Assembly: GCF_040807025.1 (NCBI RefSeq)
Contig: NC_090942.1
Location: 63,196,911-63,260,910 of the forward strand
Length of the DNA: 64,000 nucleotides
Reading direction: 5' to 3'
From: Struthio camelus
Lineage: Eukaryota > Chordata > Aves > Struthioniformes > Struthionidae
The notes below the pieces were generated by a model that searched no databases, had not been told where the DNA came from, and saw only the letters and a list, made by a program, of their open reading frames with translations. Positions 41,201-54,892 of this stretch are shown here, piece after piece; positions within the stretch are counted from its first letter, which is position 1, and every line of letters begins with the position of its first letter. The translations under genes and the position numbers were made by a program.

Positions 41201-43116
41201 CCCAAAACTGATGGGTTAGAAATGGAATGTGTGTTGGATGATGATATGAATTTTGTACAGTGTTTAAGTCTTGTACTTCAGACATTTCAATTTGGTTCTG
41301 ACTCTTGTGTTAGTTCATATTTCTCGGTTTAAATCTAAGTAAACAAAATGATTTCACTCGACTCTTGTGTCTCTAGTGTCCTACAAAGGCAGGCTTTGAA
41401 ACTGAATCTGAATTTTAGCTCCCTTATGAAACATTGTGTTAGCTGCAGGGAGCTCAGAAGAGGAAGGAGTTTAGTAAATGAAACTTGCTAGTCACTGTTG
41501 TTTGTTGTAACTTTTTTCGAGTTTTTTTCTAGTGTAATTTTCAAGTTTTATCCCTAGACAGGAAGCAATCAAAGGTTACCAGAATGGGCTTTCTATTATA
41601 AATGTATTATCCCGTAGTGCTATCAAGTGCATACACAATCTGGTAATAATTTCACCACAACACTAGTGTGGCTTTATGGTAATATAGCTTCTTGGGATTG
41701 TGGGCAAACCATTCAAACAAATCTCTGTTCTTTTTGATGTGTTATTAGTTTCTGCGTGGCTATATTGCTCAGTTTAATGGAGTTAAAGAAAGATCAAAAA
41801 AAATCAAAATCAGGGTAGAGAAAATTGACTTTCCAATTATCTTGACATCTTTATCCAGGAACCAGACTTAAAACATAAAACGACTGAGGCAAAGATGTCA
41901 CTAAAGACTGAGATGTCACCTCCGTCTTTAGCACTTAACTCACAAAGATGGGCTGTAAGAAGAGCTTCCTGACTAATTTCTGAAAAACGTTCTTCACACT
42001 TCATCGGTTTCCTAAAGCCTTTAGGCATCCAATAACAGCTGAATGAACTAAAAATTATTAGTAAGGACTGACGAGTCCAAGGTGATACCCGTTGATGGTT
42101 TGGTTCCATATCCTGAGCTGATATACAATGGCATCATTCCACTGGTTTCAGTAGAGATTTCTTAGGCTATGCTACAAGGACTGTCATGGTCCAGCTTGTT
42201 GCCCAGGGATTCAGGAAGTGAAGTTCAGGACTTGGTCTTTATAATGTATCACTTTTGAGATTACAGAAGCCTGTTTATATTTGTGTGTAAGAGAGAGTAA
42301 AATAAATCATATCATTTAGGAAACGTGAAGGAAGAAGAAACAATTTTTTACATAAGGAACCTAATGCCTTATGTAAATGTAGAAGTGGGAAAGAAGATAC
42401 TCACATAGCTGAGGGCACCAACAGAAACCAACAAGACCTTTATTGCTCTACATTCCTCCTGCAATAACATCATAAAGTATTCTGGTAGCAATTTGTCCCC
42501 AGAGAAACAGGTTCAGCATTTGTCACGTTACCAGACTTTTTTCCAAGCATGTGTTAATCATCAGTAGAGGAAATGTTATTTTTACCATGACATTAAAATA
42601 TTTAACTAGTAAGATCTCAGTCATGAAGTTCACCCGCATCTATAAGATTAAGGTATTTGGTACACAACCCATTTCTCCTTGGTACCTCTGCCATTTCAGA
42701 GTACTGGCCTGCTGTACAAGATCCTGCTGTACTTCAAGCTAGCTTATGTTCTCAGTGGAAGAGGGGAGCAGAGATAGTATGATGAACCTACACGGGAGAA
42801 AGTCCTAGATTCATGGTAGGCCTGTGTAGCAATTTTGCTGTGCTTGATGCAGAACAAGGATGAGGGATCTAACCCTGAAGCAAAAGACCCCTTTTCCATA
42901 GAGCTGCAGTGCAGGAGCACTTGCTATGCACTTACTGCCCCAGGTTCCACAAGCTTATTCTGTGCTTCTGCCATTGCAAAAAATAATTTATACTTTGTTT
43001 TTTTTCCATCTCCCTATAAGGCAGAACCTGGGTCAAAAGAGAACTGTGGTGCTTCAGTAGGCCTCTTGGTCTGGGCAACAGGAGAAGTAGAGCTGGCTCT
43101 GTCTTCTTTACTCCCT
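35271..43116. other. TH2 3' untranslated region and downstream non-coding sequence
   Basis: The 3' untranslated region must start at 35271, but its end is not clear. The first possible poly(A) signals are ATTAAA at 37025-37030, ATTAAA at 38586-38591 and AATAAA at 40734-40739. None has decisive context. No further gene or clear transposon is seen in this stretch. Confidence 0.5.
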
Positions 43117-44145
43117 CCCATCAGGTATTTATTGCATTGATAAGATCCCCATAAGCCTTCTATTCTTGACACTAAACAACCCCAACTCTGAGCATCTCCT
43201 CATATGACAGATGCTCCCATACCTTTGTCATTGTCTTCAGCCTTCACTGGACTCACTCCAACATGCCCATGCCTCTCTTGTACTGGGGAGCCCCACACTG
43301 GACCTAGCACTCCAGATGTGGTCTCACCAGTGCTGAGTAGAAAGGAAGGATCCCTGGGGTAAACCACTAGCGACCAGTCTCCAGCAGGACCTTGTGCCAC
43401 TGATCACAACCCTTCAGTCCCACCAGTTGAGCTCATTTTCAGTCCACCTCACTGTCCTCTTATCTGGTCTGTACTTTATCAGTTTGTCTAGGAAGACGTT
43501 ATAGCAGACAGTGTCAAATGCCTTGCTATGGTCAAGGTAGACAGTATCAGCTCCTTTCAAACATAATTGAGAGTGGCCTTGCAATGACATCATACAGCTC
43601 CCTGAGGACCTTTGGGCACATTCCATCAGACACCACTGATGTGTGCATCTCCATTTTTTTTTTTAACGTTCCCTAATCAGATCCTCTTCTACTCAGGGTA
43701 ATTCTTCATTGCTCCAGACCTTCCCGCTGTTGTTGGAGGCTGGGATTCCTGAGGACAAATTCTAGCAACAGAGACTGAGGCAAAGAAAGCATTGAGTTTC
43801 TTGGCATTTTCCATGCCCCTGTTCAGCAGTGCGTCCACATTTTCTCCTGTATATCTTTTGCTGCAGACATACTTGTAGAAGCTCTTCTTTTTGCCCTTCC
43901 TGTTTCCTCACTAGATTCAACTCCAGGTAGGCTCTGGCTTTCCTAACCCCCTCTCTGCACAATCACTGTCTCTGTATTCCTGCTGTTTCCACCTCTTATG
44001 TTTCTCTTTTTTATTTTTCAGTTTTTTCTGGAGCTCCTTGTTCATCCAGGCAGGCCTCCTGCCACCTTTGCTTTACTTCCTGCATGTCAGGATGGACCGT
44101 TCTTGAGCTTAGAAGAGGTGATTGTTGGGAAAACACTCAAACTGT
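43117..44145 (-). mobile_element. CR1 LINE fragment, antisense, internally deleted
   Basis: Read on the minus strand, this is an old CR1 open reading frame 2. From right to left it gives the linker between endonuclease and reverse transcriptase (44145 to about 43740, with LELNL followed by RK), then a reverse transcriptase patch with VYLDHSKAFDTV and LDKLIKY (about 43600-43400), then the C-terminal part whose DNA reads as CCCCAGTACAAGAGAGGCAT (about 43340-43117). Stops and frameshifts break the frame. The part of the reverse transcriptase before YLDHSKAFDTV is missing, so there was an internal deletion. The 3' tail is also absent. It is a dead relic. Confidence 0.85.
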
Positions 44146-44480
44146 CTTACGAAGAGTGGAGGGATGGGGAAAGTGGGAGACACTGAAGGAAAGAAGAAAT
44201 ACTTCTACAGCCCATTGTCAAGGCAATCTCTTAGCATGTTAGAGACCCAAGTTCATTGCTTGCTCCAGCGGATGTCCTATTTTCCAGGCTGAGAGAACTC
44301 TCTAATAGAAGGGCACCTGAGGAAGGTTTGCTCTGTAATATCAAATAACCTGATCTATTGCATGGGTTCTTTGGCTATGGGGAACCTCAGTTCACCTGAG
44401 TGCTTCATATCAGTCCACAGAAAGAATATGGCATTGGTATAAATCTGAATTTCTACTGATACTGATTATTGGGTAATTAA

Positions 44481-44539
44481 GATAGTGTTACTATCTTTAT
44501 TAGTATAGTGTTACACTATAAGTGTTACCAGGTAACACT
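44481..44539. repeat. Three adjacent palindromes sharing an AGTGTTA core
   Basis: GATAGTGTTACTATC (44481-44495) has 6-base arms. TATAGTGTTACACTATA (44504-44520) has 8-base arms around one T. AGTGTTACCAGGTAACACT (44521-44539) has 9-base arms around one A. All three share AGTGTTA. Function unknown. Confidence 0.8.
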
Positions 44540-47062
44540 CGTTTTGCAAATCCCTCTGTAGTTCATGTATGAGGAAGTGCATCAGACAGCACATCTTTTC
44601 CTGATCATATTTTAGACCTGCAAGCCAATTCCCTCTGTTTTCATGAGAGGGAAGATGAAACTTTTTGAATACTTCTTCTTTCCTTGGAATCAGTTAAGTG
44701 CCATAAGTATATCCTGATGGGATGAAGAGGCTGTCAGTAATAGTCTATTAATAAACATGCTTAGTAACGGAAACTTCAGGTGATATTGTAGTTTCTATTT
44801 TTCACTAAAGCACAAGAGCTGAAATGCAAGAGAGCTGCTGTGCTCCCAGCATATGGTGGGAAGATCATGGAGGAACTAGGGCCCTAAGGTAATGTATGGG
44901 CCCAGGATGTCATTTGAGCCAGCAGGTAGACAGCACAGTAAGCTGCAAGTAGCTCTGAGGCTGGGAGTGAGGACAGGCAGATCAGAGGAGTTACCTGTAT
45001 ATAGGCATGGGTACTGTAGTATCTCAGGAGCGTTATTTCATTCCCATATGCTTCTCTCTATATCCTTGAGGAGACTCAGGGCCCCATATCCCTGGAGGAG
45101 TATCCTTCACCTGCTATCACATTTTGGAGCTCCAGTTCATTTCCAAAGTCTGTTCGGCTTCAGATGGCTGCCCAGATCCTGAAGTGGCTGAGTCTGGAGG
45201 ATTTAGGCTATGCTGTGCTAGCCAGCGAGGCTGCCTAACCCAACCTTCCCATCCAGTGATACATTTTATAAAAACAGTGGACCTGCGTGTATAGCCTCTC
45301 AGTGCTATTTATCTTTTGTCCACAAGGTGGTAGCGTAGCATTAGCATTAATATACAGATGGTAACTACCTTCTACCCAGTCATCTGAAAGGCTCCTACTA
45401 CTGGACAAGCCTTGACAATCTTCTTCCTTTTGTTACCTTCTAATTAACGAATAGCATGATATATTAGACAAAGACATATACCTCAAGATATTAAAAATTT
45501 GTAAATATAAAGAGAAGGAACAGAAATATATTCCATCCCCAAAAGGACCACATCATAGAAAGAATGAACAGTAGGAACTAAAACCGCACAACTCAGCTTC
45601 GACATTTTGACTCATTTCCAGAGCTGGTGGGCCAGCTGTTATCAAGTGCTGCTCGGGGGGGGTGAAATCAGCAGAGCTGCAGCCACCCCAGCATGACACT
45701 TAAGTTGCTCTGGGGTTGTGGACTGCTGCATTGTCAAACTTGGCCTTTCAAGGCCCACTAGATCTCCAGCAGCTTGTAGGATCGTCTGTTGGTCATCTCT
45801 TTAGTGAAGTATTTAGGCTCTTTGTTAAAGCTAGTTTAGGTTACAGTTTCACCTTTGGCAACCTCTCCCCACTTTCCTCTGCTCACTGCTGCCCCTCAGT
45901 CCTGTAGCATGACTATGAAATATCAGGAAACTGCTTCAACATTAATCTTCTCCCCCTCACGCATACTGCTTTTTTCAGCCAAATTTTGGAGGCCTAGTTC
46001 ACAACACAGTCTCATAAACAGTTTGGCTGCCACAAATGAGACTGCATTGTACTTGCAGTGGAGGGTCAGGGGTGGGAGGCAGCACATTAAACTGGACTTT
46101 AGCCCATGAACACTTTGTATCATGGAACTGTGGCTGTAGTTTCCCATGGTGAGTGGGCTTACTTGCCAGGATTTGAGTCTTCTTATTCAGTTTGTTTCAC
46201 CAGACAGGATAAGATGTCCTTTAAAGCACGTATTTCACACTGACATCATGGCAATCACTGCGCAGAAAGTCATGCAATAACTAAGTATGTGTTAATTCTT
46301 TACACCATTATTACAATATAGTCAGGTTAATGAACATCTTGTGAAGGCCCATACCTACTCAAAAACTCTTCAGACTCAAGGACTGTAAGACAAAAGTCAT
46401 TTTTCAGTGATTTCCATCAACTGACTCATCTTCTATTCTGCCAAAAATCAGAGCATTTGAATAAACCCTCAAACTGATATCCTTCCCTAATCCATTGCCC
46501 TCAGTGCTAGGGTATATATAAACTAATTGAGTATTGATTCATGGGGGAGAGGAAGGAAGAGAGCTGTATCTCCTAATAGGTGTGGTCTATATCTTCACAT
46601 CATGTCATGGTTGGTGCTGATTAACTAGGCCTGTCTCTAAACTCCCTAATTTGATTTCTCCTTCAGCAGGTTACCAAAAATAGTGACCCTAACCTTAAAC
46701 CCTGGCTACTAGGTTTCCTATGCAGATTGGAAGGACACAGTGCCAATGAGATCAAATGAAGGTTTTCAACCTATTTGGTACCACAACCTAGTACTGGAAC
46801 AAAAGTCCCTTGTTTCAGTTTATTTACTGGTAATTCTAGGTGGTCTTCCATCAAAGTGCGGGAAAGTCCTCCTTAGCGTCAGAGTGGCTGCCCACAGTCC
46901 TTATGACCAAGATAAAGTGTTGCAAAAAACTACGCAGGCTCTTAATTCCCAGCGGCATTACTACATACCATCGGTCTGACTATAATTCTTCATCTATTAG
47001 TGTAACTGTAGTAGGAGACCTTTATTTATGTCAGAGTACCCTTATACTGCACTGATAAAGAA

Positions 47063-47094
47063 TTCCAAGGAACAGACATAGCTGTTCCAAGGAA
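47063..47094. repeat. Imperfect inverted repeat with TTCCAAGGAA ends
   Basis: TTCCAAGGAACAG, six bases, then CTGTTCCAAGGAA. The arms pair except for the central AA. It could form a small hairpin. Confidence 0.7.
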
Positions 47095-49387
47095 ATGAAC
47101 TTCTCTCCCAATCTAGTGAAATCTAGTGAAAATACTTATATTCATGGAAAAAAAATTATTAATATGCTCATGCCACCATTGAGGATCTTATACTCCTGAC
47201 AGACTGATCCTGGCAGGAATTTGTGGCATAGATGTGGCCTAGATCAAATGAACAATTTGGAGTTAGAAACATATAGCAATGATCCTTTCAAAATGCTTTT
47301 ATTTACAGAAACATTCAACTGAAATAAAGTCTCTTAACAGGAGGTCTTGATTACTTTTCCATTTCCAAACCACACATCATAATAGGGATGGAATGTGGTT
47401 ACCATAAATTGTTGGTTTACAAATCATCACTGACTTGTTAGCAACAGCTAGGACATTAGAGTTAGAGCAACAGTTTGGATGTGATAAAATAGCAAAAGCC
47501 CATTTTCATGGCATCATTGGAATGAATATAAATGAATTCTTCCCAGAGATTCATTGTGGTGGTTGTGGTAAATAGCAAACTACATATTTCCTGCTCATGT
47601 TGAAATCAATGGGATTTTTATTATTGGCATTGAGAGAAGCAGGCTTTGACCTTAATAGAAAAGAGGGGAGGAAAAGAGAAAAAGATGAGGAAAAAAGAAA
47701 AGAATGAGCCACAGAGTTCTAAAATGACTGGTGATTCACATGCATGACTGCAGACACTTCAGAAGAAACGTTTAAAAAGCAGAAAGTATCAACAACCTGA
47801 AACTTGGGCCCATCTTCATTTGGATTTCCTTCTAAGTCTTCCTTTGAATTCTCTGCTTGTGAACTTAGAAAGTGAGGAATAACTATCACTAGTCAGTGCT
47901 GAAAATGCAGATTTTCGAGTTTTCCTTTTTCTTGGAAATGCTCCTCTTTCTCTCAGGGCACTGAAGAGTTCTCTCACAGGGTTTTGGACGAAGCCTGTAA
48001 AAATCAGTTAAGGCATGCGTTCTTTCAGGGGAGCCAGCATAAACTTTCTTCCATACTTCTGTTTGAGTTATGACATAGATCACTTACTTAACTTATCAGT
48101 CACTTAACTCTGCTCAAGCAAAATTCACATCTGCTAATATGATAGAATTAGCAACTGCTGTCCCTGTTATATAGGTGTATCTTTACAAGAAAACTTCTGT
48201 ATCAGAGGTAGAGAAAGCAAGAAGCTCTAGCCCAAAAGAGAATGCTACATTTGCTTAGCTTAGTAGATTTGTCCCTTAAGATCCACAAAATATCACAAGT
48301 GCTCTATAAAAATAGACTAAATTAAACAAAATGACAATATATGCATTCTCACCACATGTAACAACACATTGCAAACTGATTTCCTTTATCAAGTGTTTTC
48401 AAAGCACTCACCACGGCATGATTTCTAAATATAATTGTTTAGATATTTAAAAGAGAAAGAGTGAAAACTGGTCCTGCAAAGTCAACAGCAAAACTTCCAC
48501 TAACTTCATAGAGACCAGTACTTCACTTTAGATCCCTAGCTGAGTAAAATTAATATCAGTGGGGCTAGGTTGACCTAAGTTAGATGGTGATTTTGTTCTT
48601 ACCTGCTTAGATTTTAGCATAATAAACATAAAAACATCATTTCCAAACTATAGGCGTCTAACATGGGAAGCCAATAAAGTTACAAAGAAAAAATGTAAAC
48701 AATAGCTTCTCTGCCCAAAAGAAGTATTGGTCCCTTTGATCAAAGTTCTAGCCTTCGATATCGATAAACCATATTCCCTGAAATAAAAGCCTATATCCAA
48801 AATTTCTGATACTTAAGGACCACCAAATTACTTGTCAAGAACGTTCATTTGGACCTTCAGACTGGCACATAGGTGCTGAAAATGACCATTCTGTGCAACT
48901 ACTGAGCATTCTCATACCGAATTTGGATAATTTATCCATCTTCCAAGCCAGGTCCTTCAGCAATGCAAGGCACGACAAACTTAACCTTTGCTAATAACAA
49001 CTGAAATTGCTGTACAGTCTAGATGGACTGTAATATATGGAGAGGGAATCCAACTCCAAAATCATCCTGTCTATTTAAAGGTATATGGCTAATGCACTCC
49101 ATTCTTTCTTTTCTGATACTATTTTTGGTTGTCCATACCAAGTTCTAGCTAGGTAGAAGATAGCCCTTTAATAACATGTTTTGTCAGCCAAATGAGGAAG
49201 GTCTGTAAAGAAAAGTTATGTCCAATTAATGTCATTTTTCTTGACAGCACCAATCCCTGTTGAGTTCTAACATGTAAGAGCAGATGATCCAGCTGAGAAT
49301 ATCACAGGAAATTCAAAAGGAATTTAATCCAGTTCTCTGAACTTTCAATATTCCCTCTTAAGTGTGACGTGCATAAGGAACCATGTT

Positions 49388-49723
49388 GACTCATACAAGT
49401 ATCTGAAGGGGGAGTGTCAAGAGGATGAGGCCAGCCTCTTCTCCGTGGTGCCCAGCAACAGGACAAGAGGCAATGGGCAGAAACTGACCCACAGGAAGTT
49501 CCATCTGAAGCTGAGAAAAAACTTCTTCACTGTGAGGGTGACAGAGCATTGGAACAGGTTGCCCAGAGAGGTAGTGGAGTCTCCTTCGCTGGAGATATTC
49601 AAAACCCGCTTGATCCTGGGAAATATGCTCTAGGTGACCCTGCTTGAGCAGGGAGGTTGGACTAGATGTCATCTCCAGAGGTCCCTTCCAACCTAAACGA
49701 TTCTGTGATTCTGTCATTCTGTG
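49388..49723 (+). mobile_element. CR1 LINE 3' end, sense, with C-terminal ORF2 still open
   Basis: The frame 49364-49633 encodes the last part of CR1 open reading frame 2, with [20 protein letters not shown] near its start and [20 protein letters not shown] further on, ending at a TAG. The 3' tail follows: TTGAGCAGGGAGGTTGGACT, then TCTCCAGAGGTCCCTTCCAA, then three octamers ATTCTGTG, ATTCTGTC, ATTCTGTG at 49700-49723. The copy is 5'-truncated, cannot move by itself, and is younger than the one at 43.1 kb since its frame is intact. Confidence 0.95.
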
Positions 49724-52700
49724 ACTCATGTTAACATAGTCTCTAGAACGTGATCCTTTATCCCAGAAGTGTTTCTGAAGTTGCTTGAAAGCAATAGCAA
49801 GCACAGTTGAGGCTGTTTTTGGAGGAGGGATATATTGTGGATTCTAGCAAATCTTAACCAGTCAAAAAACTTAACCCTCCCAAAGGTAGAAAGTACTTCT
49901 TGCTTCTCAAAAGATGCACTTAGATTGATTACCTTCACTTACTTTTTGCCTGGACAAACTTATCCCAAACCTAACTACTGGTGTGCACAAGATCTCTACT
50001 CCAGAGGTAACCATTGTCCACCTCACTAATTTAATAAATTTATTTCTCATTTCTCCAGAGTAGAATGGAGATCTTGTGCATGAAATAGCAAAACACGCAG
50101 CAGTCTGACAACAATAAGACTATCTTCCATGTCCGTTTACAGCTCTGCAGAGAATTTCAGAAACAGTTCGCATCCAGTTTCACTATTTGCCCCACACTAA
50201 ATGGGATTTTCAGAAGATAAGTTTTCAAAGTGATATCTTGGAGGTGTGTTGGTCTTTTTTTTGGAACTAGATTATAATTACTTGTTTACTATACTCATTA
50301 CTGTATTTAAGCTCCTACTCCAGCTGGATTATGTTCTTACTAGGTGGAACAGTATCCCAGCCTCATTATGAATCAAGATGCTGCTACTAGAGGGATTTCA
50401 AAATGTTTCAGCATTTGTCTACACAGCATTCATGATGATTGTGCAATGTAGGCTTACCTAACCTTTAGCAGTCTTGGTTGAGCACTGGTAACTCCCCCAC
50501 TTTGCCAATAAGGAGCTTAGTAAGGGCTGATTTGTCCACCTTGGGAGGGTTTTGCAGCTTCTGCTATATTTCCTACTCCCACGATCTCTTTCTCCCTGCT
50601 GGTCCTCAGCTGTAGTTGGAGGCCCAGTCTGCTGCCCACACCACCCGGTCAAAGTCCATACCACAGCTATTCCAGTATATGCCTTAGTTACACCAGTTAA
50701 TGAAGCAGTTGCCTGACCTACGTCAGTTTGCATTAAGAGAAGAACACCCCAAAAAATCTGACATGGGACTCCAGGAATTATGGACCAAGATATGTAGAGG
50801 CTGTACAGTTTACGCGACAGTCCCAGTTATCTTTGAACATTCAAAGATTATGGCATAACTAAGTCATTTTCCCAGTCAAGATGTTTACGGGCAGCTTACC
50901 CTAATTTTCTACTTTCCATATATTTATTTGCCAGTAACTGAGGAGATCAAACTATGGCATTCTTTCAAGATTATCCTTTTATCCACAAGCAGGTCTACAT
51001 TCCATACTGCTCTTTTCCTGGTCTTAATTCTAGAGTAGGAAACTTTCATAGTTCAGTATTCTGGGATTTGAAAGAAACGTTTAAGTGCTTCCCTAGTAGC
51101 TGTAATTAATGCAAGGAGCTACTCACATGCAAGGGGAAGGCTAGGAGCAGAGTGTACTGAGACCTCACTTTTGGGATATGCCCAGAGAGGCACTGAGGGG
51201 TCTTTGCATCCAGTAAAATCCTGAGACTGTCCATGAAGTTGACAGATTCTGCAGAAACTCCTGTGAAGATCAGAAGATGCTTCAAACTGAGTGTTCCTTC
51301 AATCCTTCATGATGGATATAATAGCAACTGTTCAAGCATCTGGTAGCCTTTGGCTATGTGCTTCCTAAAGACTGTATAGTACTGTGTACTGTTTAAAGAG
51401 CACAAAGCCTGTTGGTATGTGGCTTATAAACAATGCACAAGCCTGAATGTGGTATTCAGAAAAACTCTTGTGTTTCTAATGTATGTAGACACTGTTGTTA
51501 CTAATATCTAAATTATAACTCCCCCCCAATACCTTCCAAAATGAGTAAAAAGCAACTGTCCTTGCCAGAGACGACAAAGTAAACCAAATTTGGAGTTTCT
51601 CGGTCAAGACAGTTTTGAGTCATGACATTTCTTTAAAATAAACATTAGGAAATTATCCAAAAAGTGAGATCACCCCACTTTTAAAAACGTCTTCGTATCT
51701 CCCGAATGTTTTGCCTAATATCAGTCAAGTTTTCCAGGAAAACTGTAGTCTGACGTAGAAGCTTGCCTGTGCAATTTCAGGTGGATTGATTTTAGCTTGA
51801 CAAACTCAATATGGGATTCAAAGTCAGGCTCATAACAGAAGATCTTGCATCAAACTTAACTGCGGAAGAAACAAGCATCTCTCCATCTTGTTATTTCTCT
51901 CAGCCAGAGCTAACAATAACTTTGCCTCTGCTACTGAACAGCTGAGCCAAAAAAACAGAAAGACAAAAGCCAAAGACAAACCAAAGAGACAAGAAGCAGA
52001 GACAGAAGAGAAGACAGTGTGAGAAAAAAAAAATCTACCCCACATACGAAACATTGCTCTGATAGCTCACAGATAAGAACTGCCTCTGTAAATGTCAGTT
52101 TGGACATCAGGAGACAACAGAAGCAGCAGAGATGGCAAAGCACCTAACCTGACCTATTGTCAAGAAAAGTTAATGAAAACAAGATGGGAAAAATAAGGGA
52201 AGTTTGTCACTTTAAAAGAAAAAAGTCTTTGTTAACACTGACAGTATGCAAACCAATAAAATACTAAGATGTTGGATCGGGTCCATATCAAAGTAACTCA
52301 GCCTATAATTACATGAGAATCAAAAAATGTCAAAGCACAATAATAAAGATATTGCAGGCTGCTTTGTCTTTTGTGGAGTAAGTCCATCTATACCACCAAA
52401 TAAGGGAAAAATTATATACAACTTCAGCCTGATGATGATAAGTAGGGAAACGTAGTGGACAGGAAAAGGCTGTAGGAGGAAGAGGAAAAAGGGGCAGAAA
52501 TTTATAGCCGTGAAAAAACAGTGGAAAAGAGAGGCTGGCTTTTGCTAGATAGATACCCAAGTAAGAGTTGTGACAGACAGGCATGACTCACAGTAATTTC
52601 TGTATCTAGGCTTGTGCGGAAAGACGGTATTTTCTACCAATCCAACAAGAAAGTATGCCTTCAGAAATATGAACTGGCCTTTAGGACTGAAATAGAAATA

Positions 52701-54805
52701 ATGTTTTGTATACCATAAAGATTGTCTATTTTCCAAAGGTATAAGCTGGAGTAATAAATATATCACTTCTTTCCACAAAACTGATTTTGCCTGCATACTT
52801 AGCCCATCACAGCTACAGCAGTTCTGCCATGAGGAATTTCCAGAACTGAAGGACAGATATAAATTGATCCAGCTACACTGAGTAAAGTGAATATATATCA
52901 ATTTTCATTAGTTGACAAATCACTTGAGGATCAGGCCAGCAAGTGGTTAATCCTAATTGCTTGACAGGGAATGCTCCCAAATGTACTTGTCATTTATCTA
53001 CCTTTGCTCCTCCTGAAGTGAGTGGAAGCTTTCACTTTGGTGGGAGCAGTATGATGCAAATCCCAGGTGCTTTGAAGGTCTTATCTCTCTGTTTCGGAGT
53101 AAAAGTTCTCTCTGTTACACGTGTAATTTTCCCGTTACTTAAAAATGGGACAATAGAGTCTATGCCTGCTTTAATTCCTTCTTTGTGTGCATAACATTTA
53201 TTACTTCAAATATTTCTTCCTCCGACCTCGGACTGGTGAATAAAATGCTGAAAAAATGGAGGGCAGAGTGGAGGGAGGCTAAGCAGAGAATGGTTATCGC
53301 TAACTGCCTTACCCAATAGCAAATAGAAAGATCAAAAGGCAAAAAACCCAACCAGACAAAACCTGCTGTGCCTTCTGATTGCACATCTATACGGAAGGGA
53401 CAGCAACCTACTGTCCACAAGAAGCCAATCCTTTTTCTTCTTGTAAACGCGCATCAGAGTACACACAACAATCCTGAATTTCCTTCATGTTATCCTAAAT
53501 CTACTACTGCAGTCAATGGGAGTTTTGAAAGTATAAAGAACATCGGGCTGGATTCTTACCCTATAAAGCCTAAATCCAAATCTACGCCTTTCTGTGCCTG
53601 AAAAAGTGCCCACAATTTTATAGGTAACTTACATAAATAATTCAAGTAATTACTGTGGTTTTGCTTTGTTTAGATTGTTTGCTTTGCCCTCCCCAACACT
53701 GTAATATGAATAGAACTATTACAATGATCTATTATAGCCGGGCCAGTCTCAATGTGGAAAACTCTGTACAAATTGAGAAGCAAAACGTAGTTGCAGCTCC
53801 AAACAGCTTGGGGATGAGATGAATTCCTTGTCTATCCTGCATCCTAAACGCATCCAAATTATTCTAGCATCCATATATCTATGTGGACCACTTAACTCCC
53901 TCTTGAACTCTCCTCAGTGCTTTAAATTGCTTGTCAGCCACATGTGAAAATCTCTACCTCATGTAAAATTTGCGTTCCAGAGCTTTCTATCACTGATTTC
54001 TCTCAGCAGCAAGGTTTCTTCTGACCTTGGTGCCACTGGAATGATGGGACCGAGCTGCTCAGTATCTTTTGGGCAGATACTCAGAGATGTGCCCACAGAG
54101 CAGAAACGCAACCAGCCCCTGGCCAGAATTTCGGCAGTCTCTCATTTAGTGCCTCAGCGTGGGGGAGAGTTATCTGAGATAACAAACGTAACACGATTGC
54201 TGCTGCTGGCGAGAGGACAGATGTCAACATTGCCTCTCCTTTTCACAGAAACATACCTGCCTTTATGAAGAATAGGTTAGCAAATATTTTAATACAAACT
54301 GCAACCTCAGCAGAGCTGCCAAAGCAGGCTCCAAAGAGACTGACTTGTTTACAGTCTGGACCGGTGCCTTAAAACCTGACGTGCTTATTCAACAGAAAAT
54401 TAACCCCAAAACGGGTATCATCATTACTGCAGGGAGAAGCTCCAGAAAGATAATATCCTAACTCTGTCCAGCTGAACTCAGGACATTGACCATGTTTTAT
54501 CACATCAAGTGCCCTTGTGGTCATTCAGAATAAACAAGCAAATAAAGAAGTGAGGTATATCGCATGTGACAGCTTGGGTCACTGGGATTGCACAGATATT
54601 TGGATCTGGCCCAGCCCCCTGCCTTCACTTGAATTACTACTGGAATCTAACTTCTTGCATTGTTTTAAGAGACTAAATTGTTCTCTCCATGTACTTTGGT
54701 CATCCCAACTCAGATGTTATCTTTTCCTTTCCCACTCTAGTTCTTGGCTACAAAAAAAGGTACATGAAAGGATAGTGCTGAGAAGAGACTTCTTCCCAGC
54801 TGCAA

Positions 54806-54892
54806 TGTGTGTGTGTTTGTGTGTGTGCATGTGTGTTGGTGTCCGTGTGGGTGTGTATACGTGCGTGTGTGGGTGTGTGTCTGCACGCGTAT
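54806..54892. repeat. Impure (TG)n repeat
   Basis: An interrupted run of GT units about 85 bases long with C and A changes. It makes an artificial open frame rich in Val and Cys. Confidence 0.9.

Larger units (their letters stand above)
44146..49387. other. Non-coding sequence between two CR1 copies
   Basis: No gene is recognised. A cluster of palindromes lies at 44481-44539 and an inverted repeat at 47063-47094. Confidence 0.5.

Noticed and set aside
47063..47094. Glucocorticoid-type response element
   Set aside because: The GGAACA and TGTTCC halves are 8 bases apart, not the required 3.
49364..49633. Open frame of 89 codons with clear protein similarity
   Set aside because: It is the C-terminal end of CR1 ORF2, so it is annotated as a mobile element, not a host gene.
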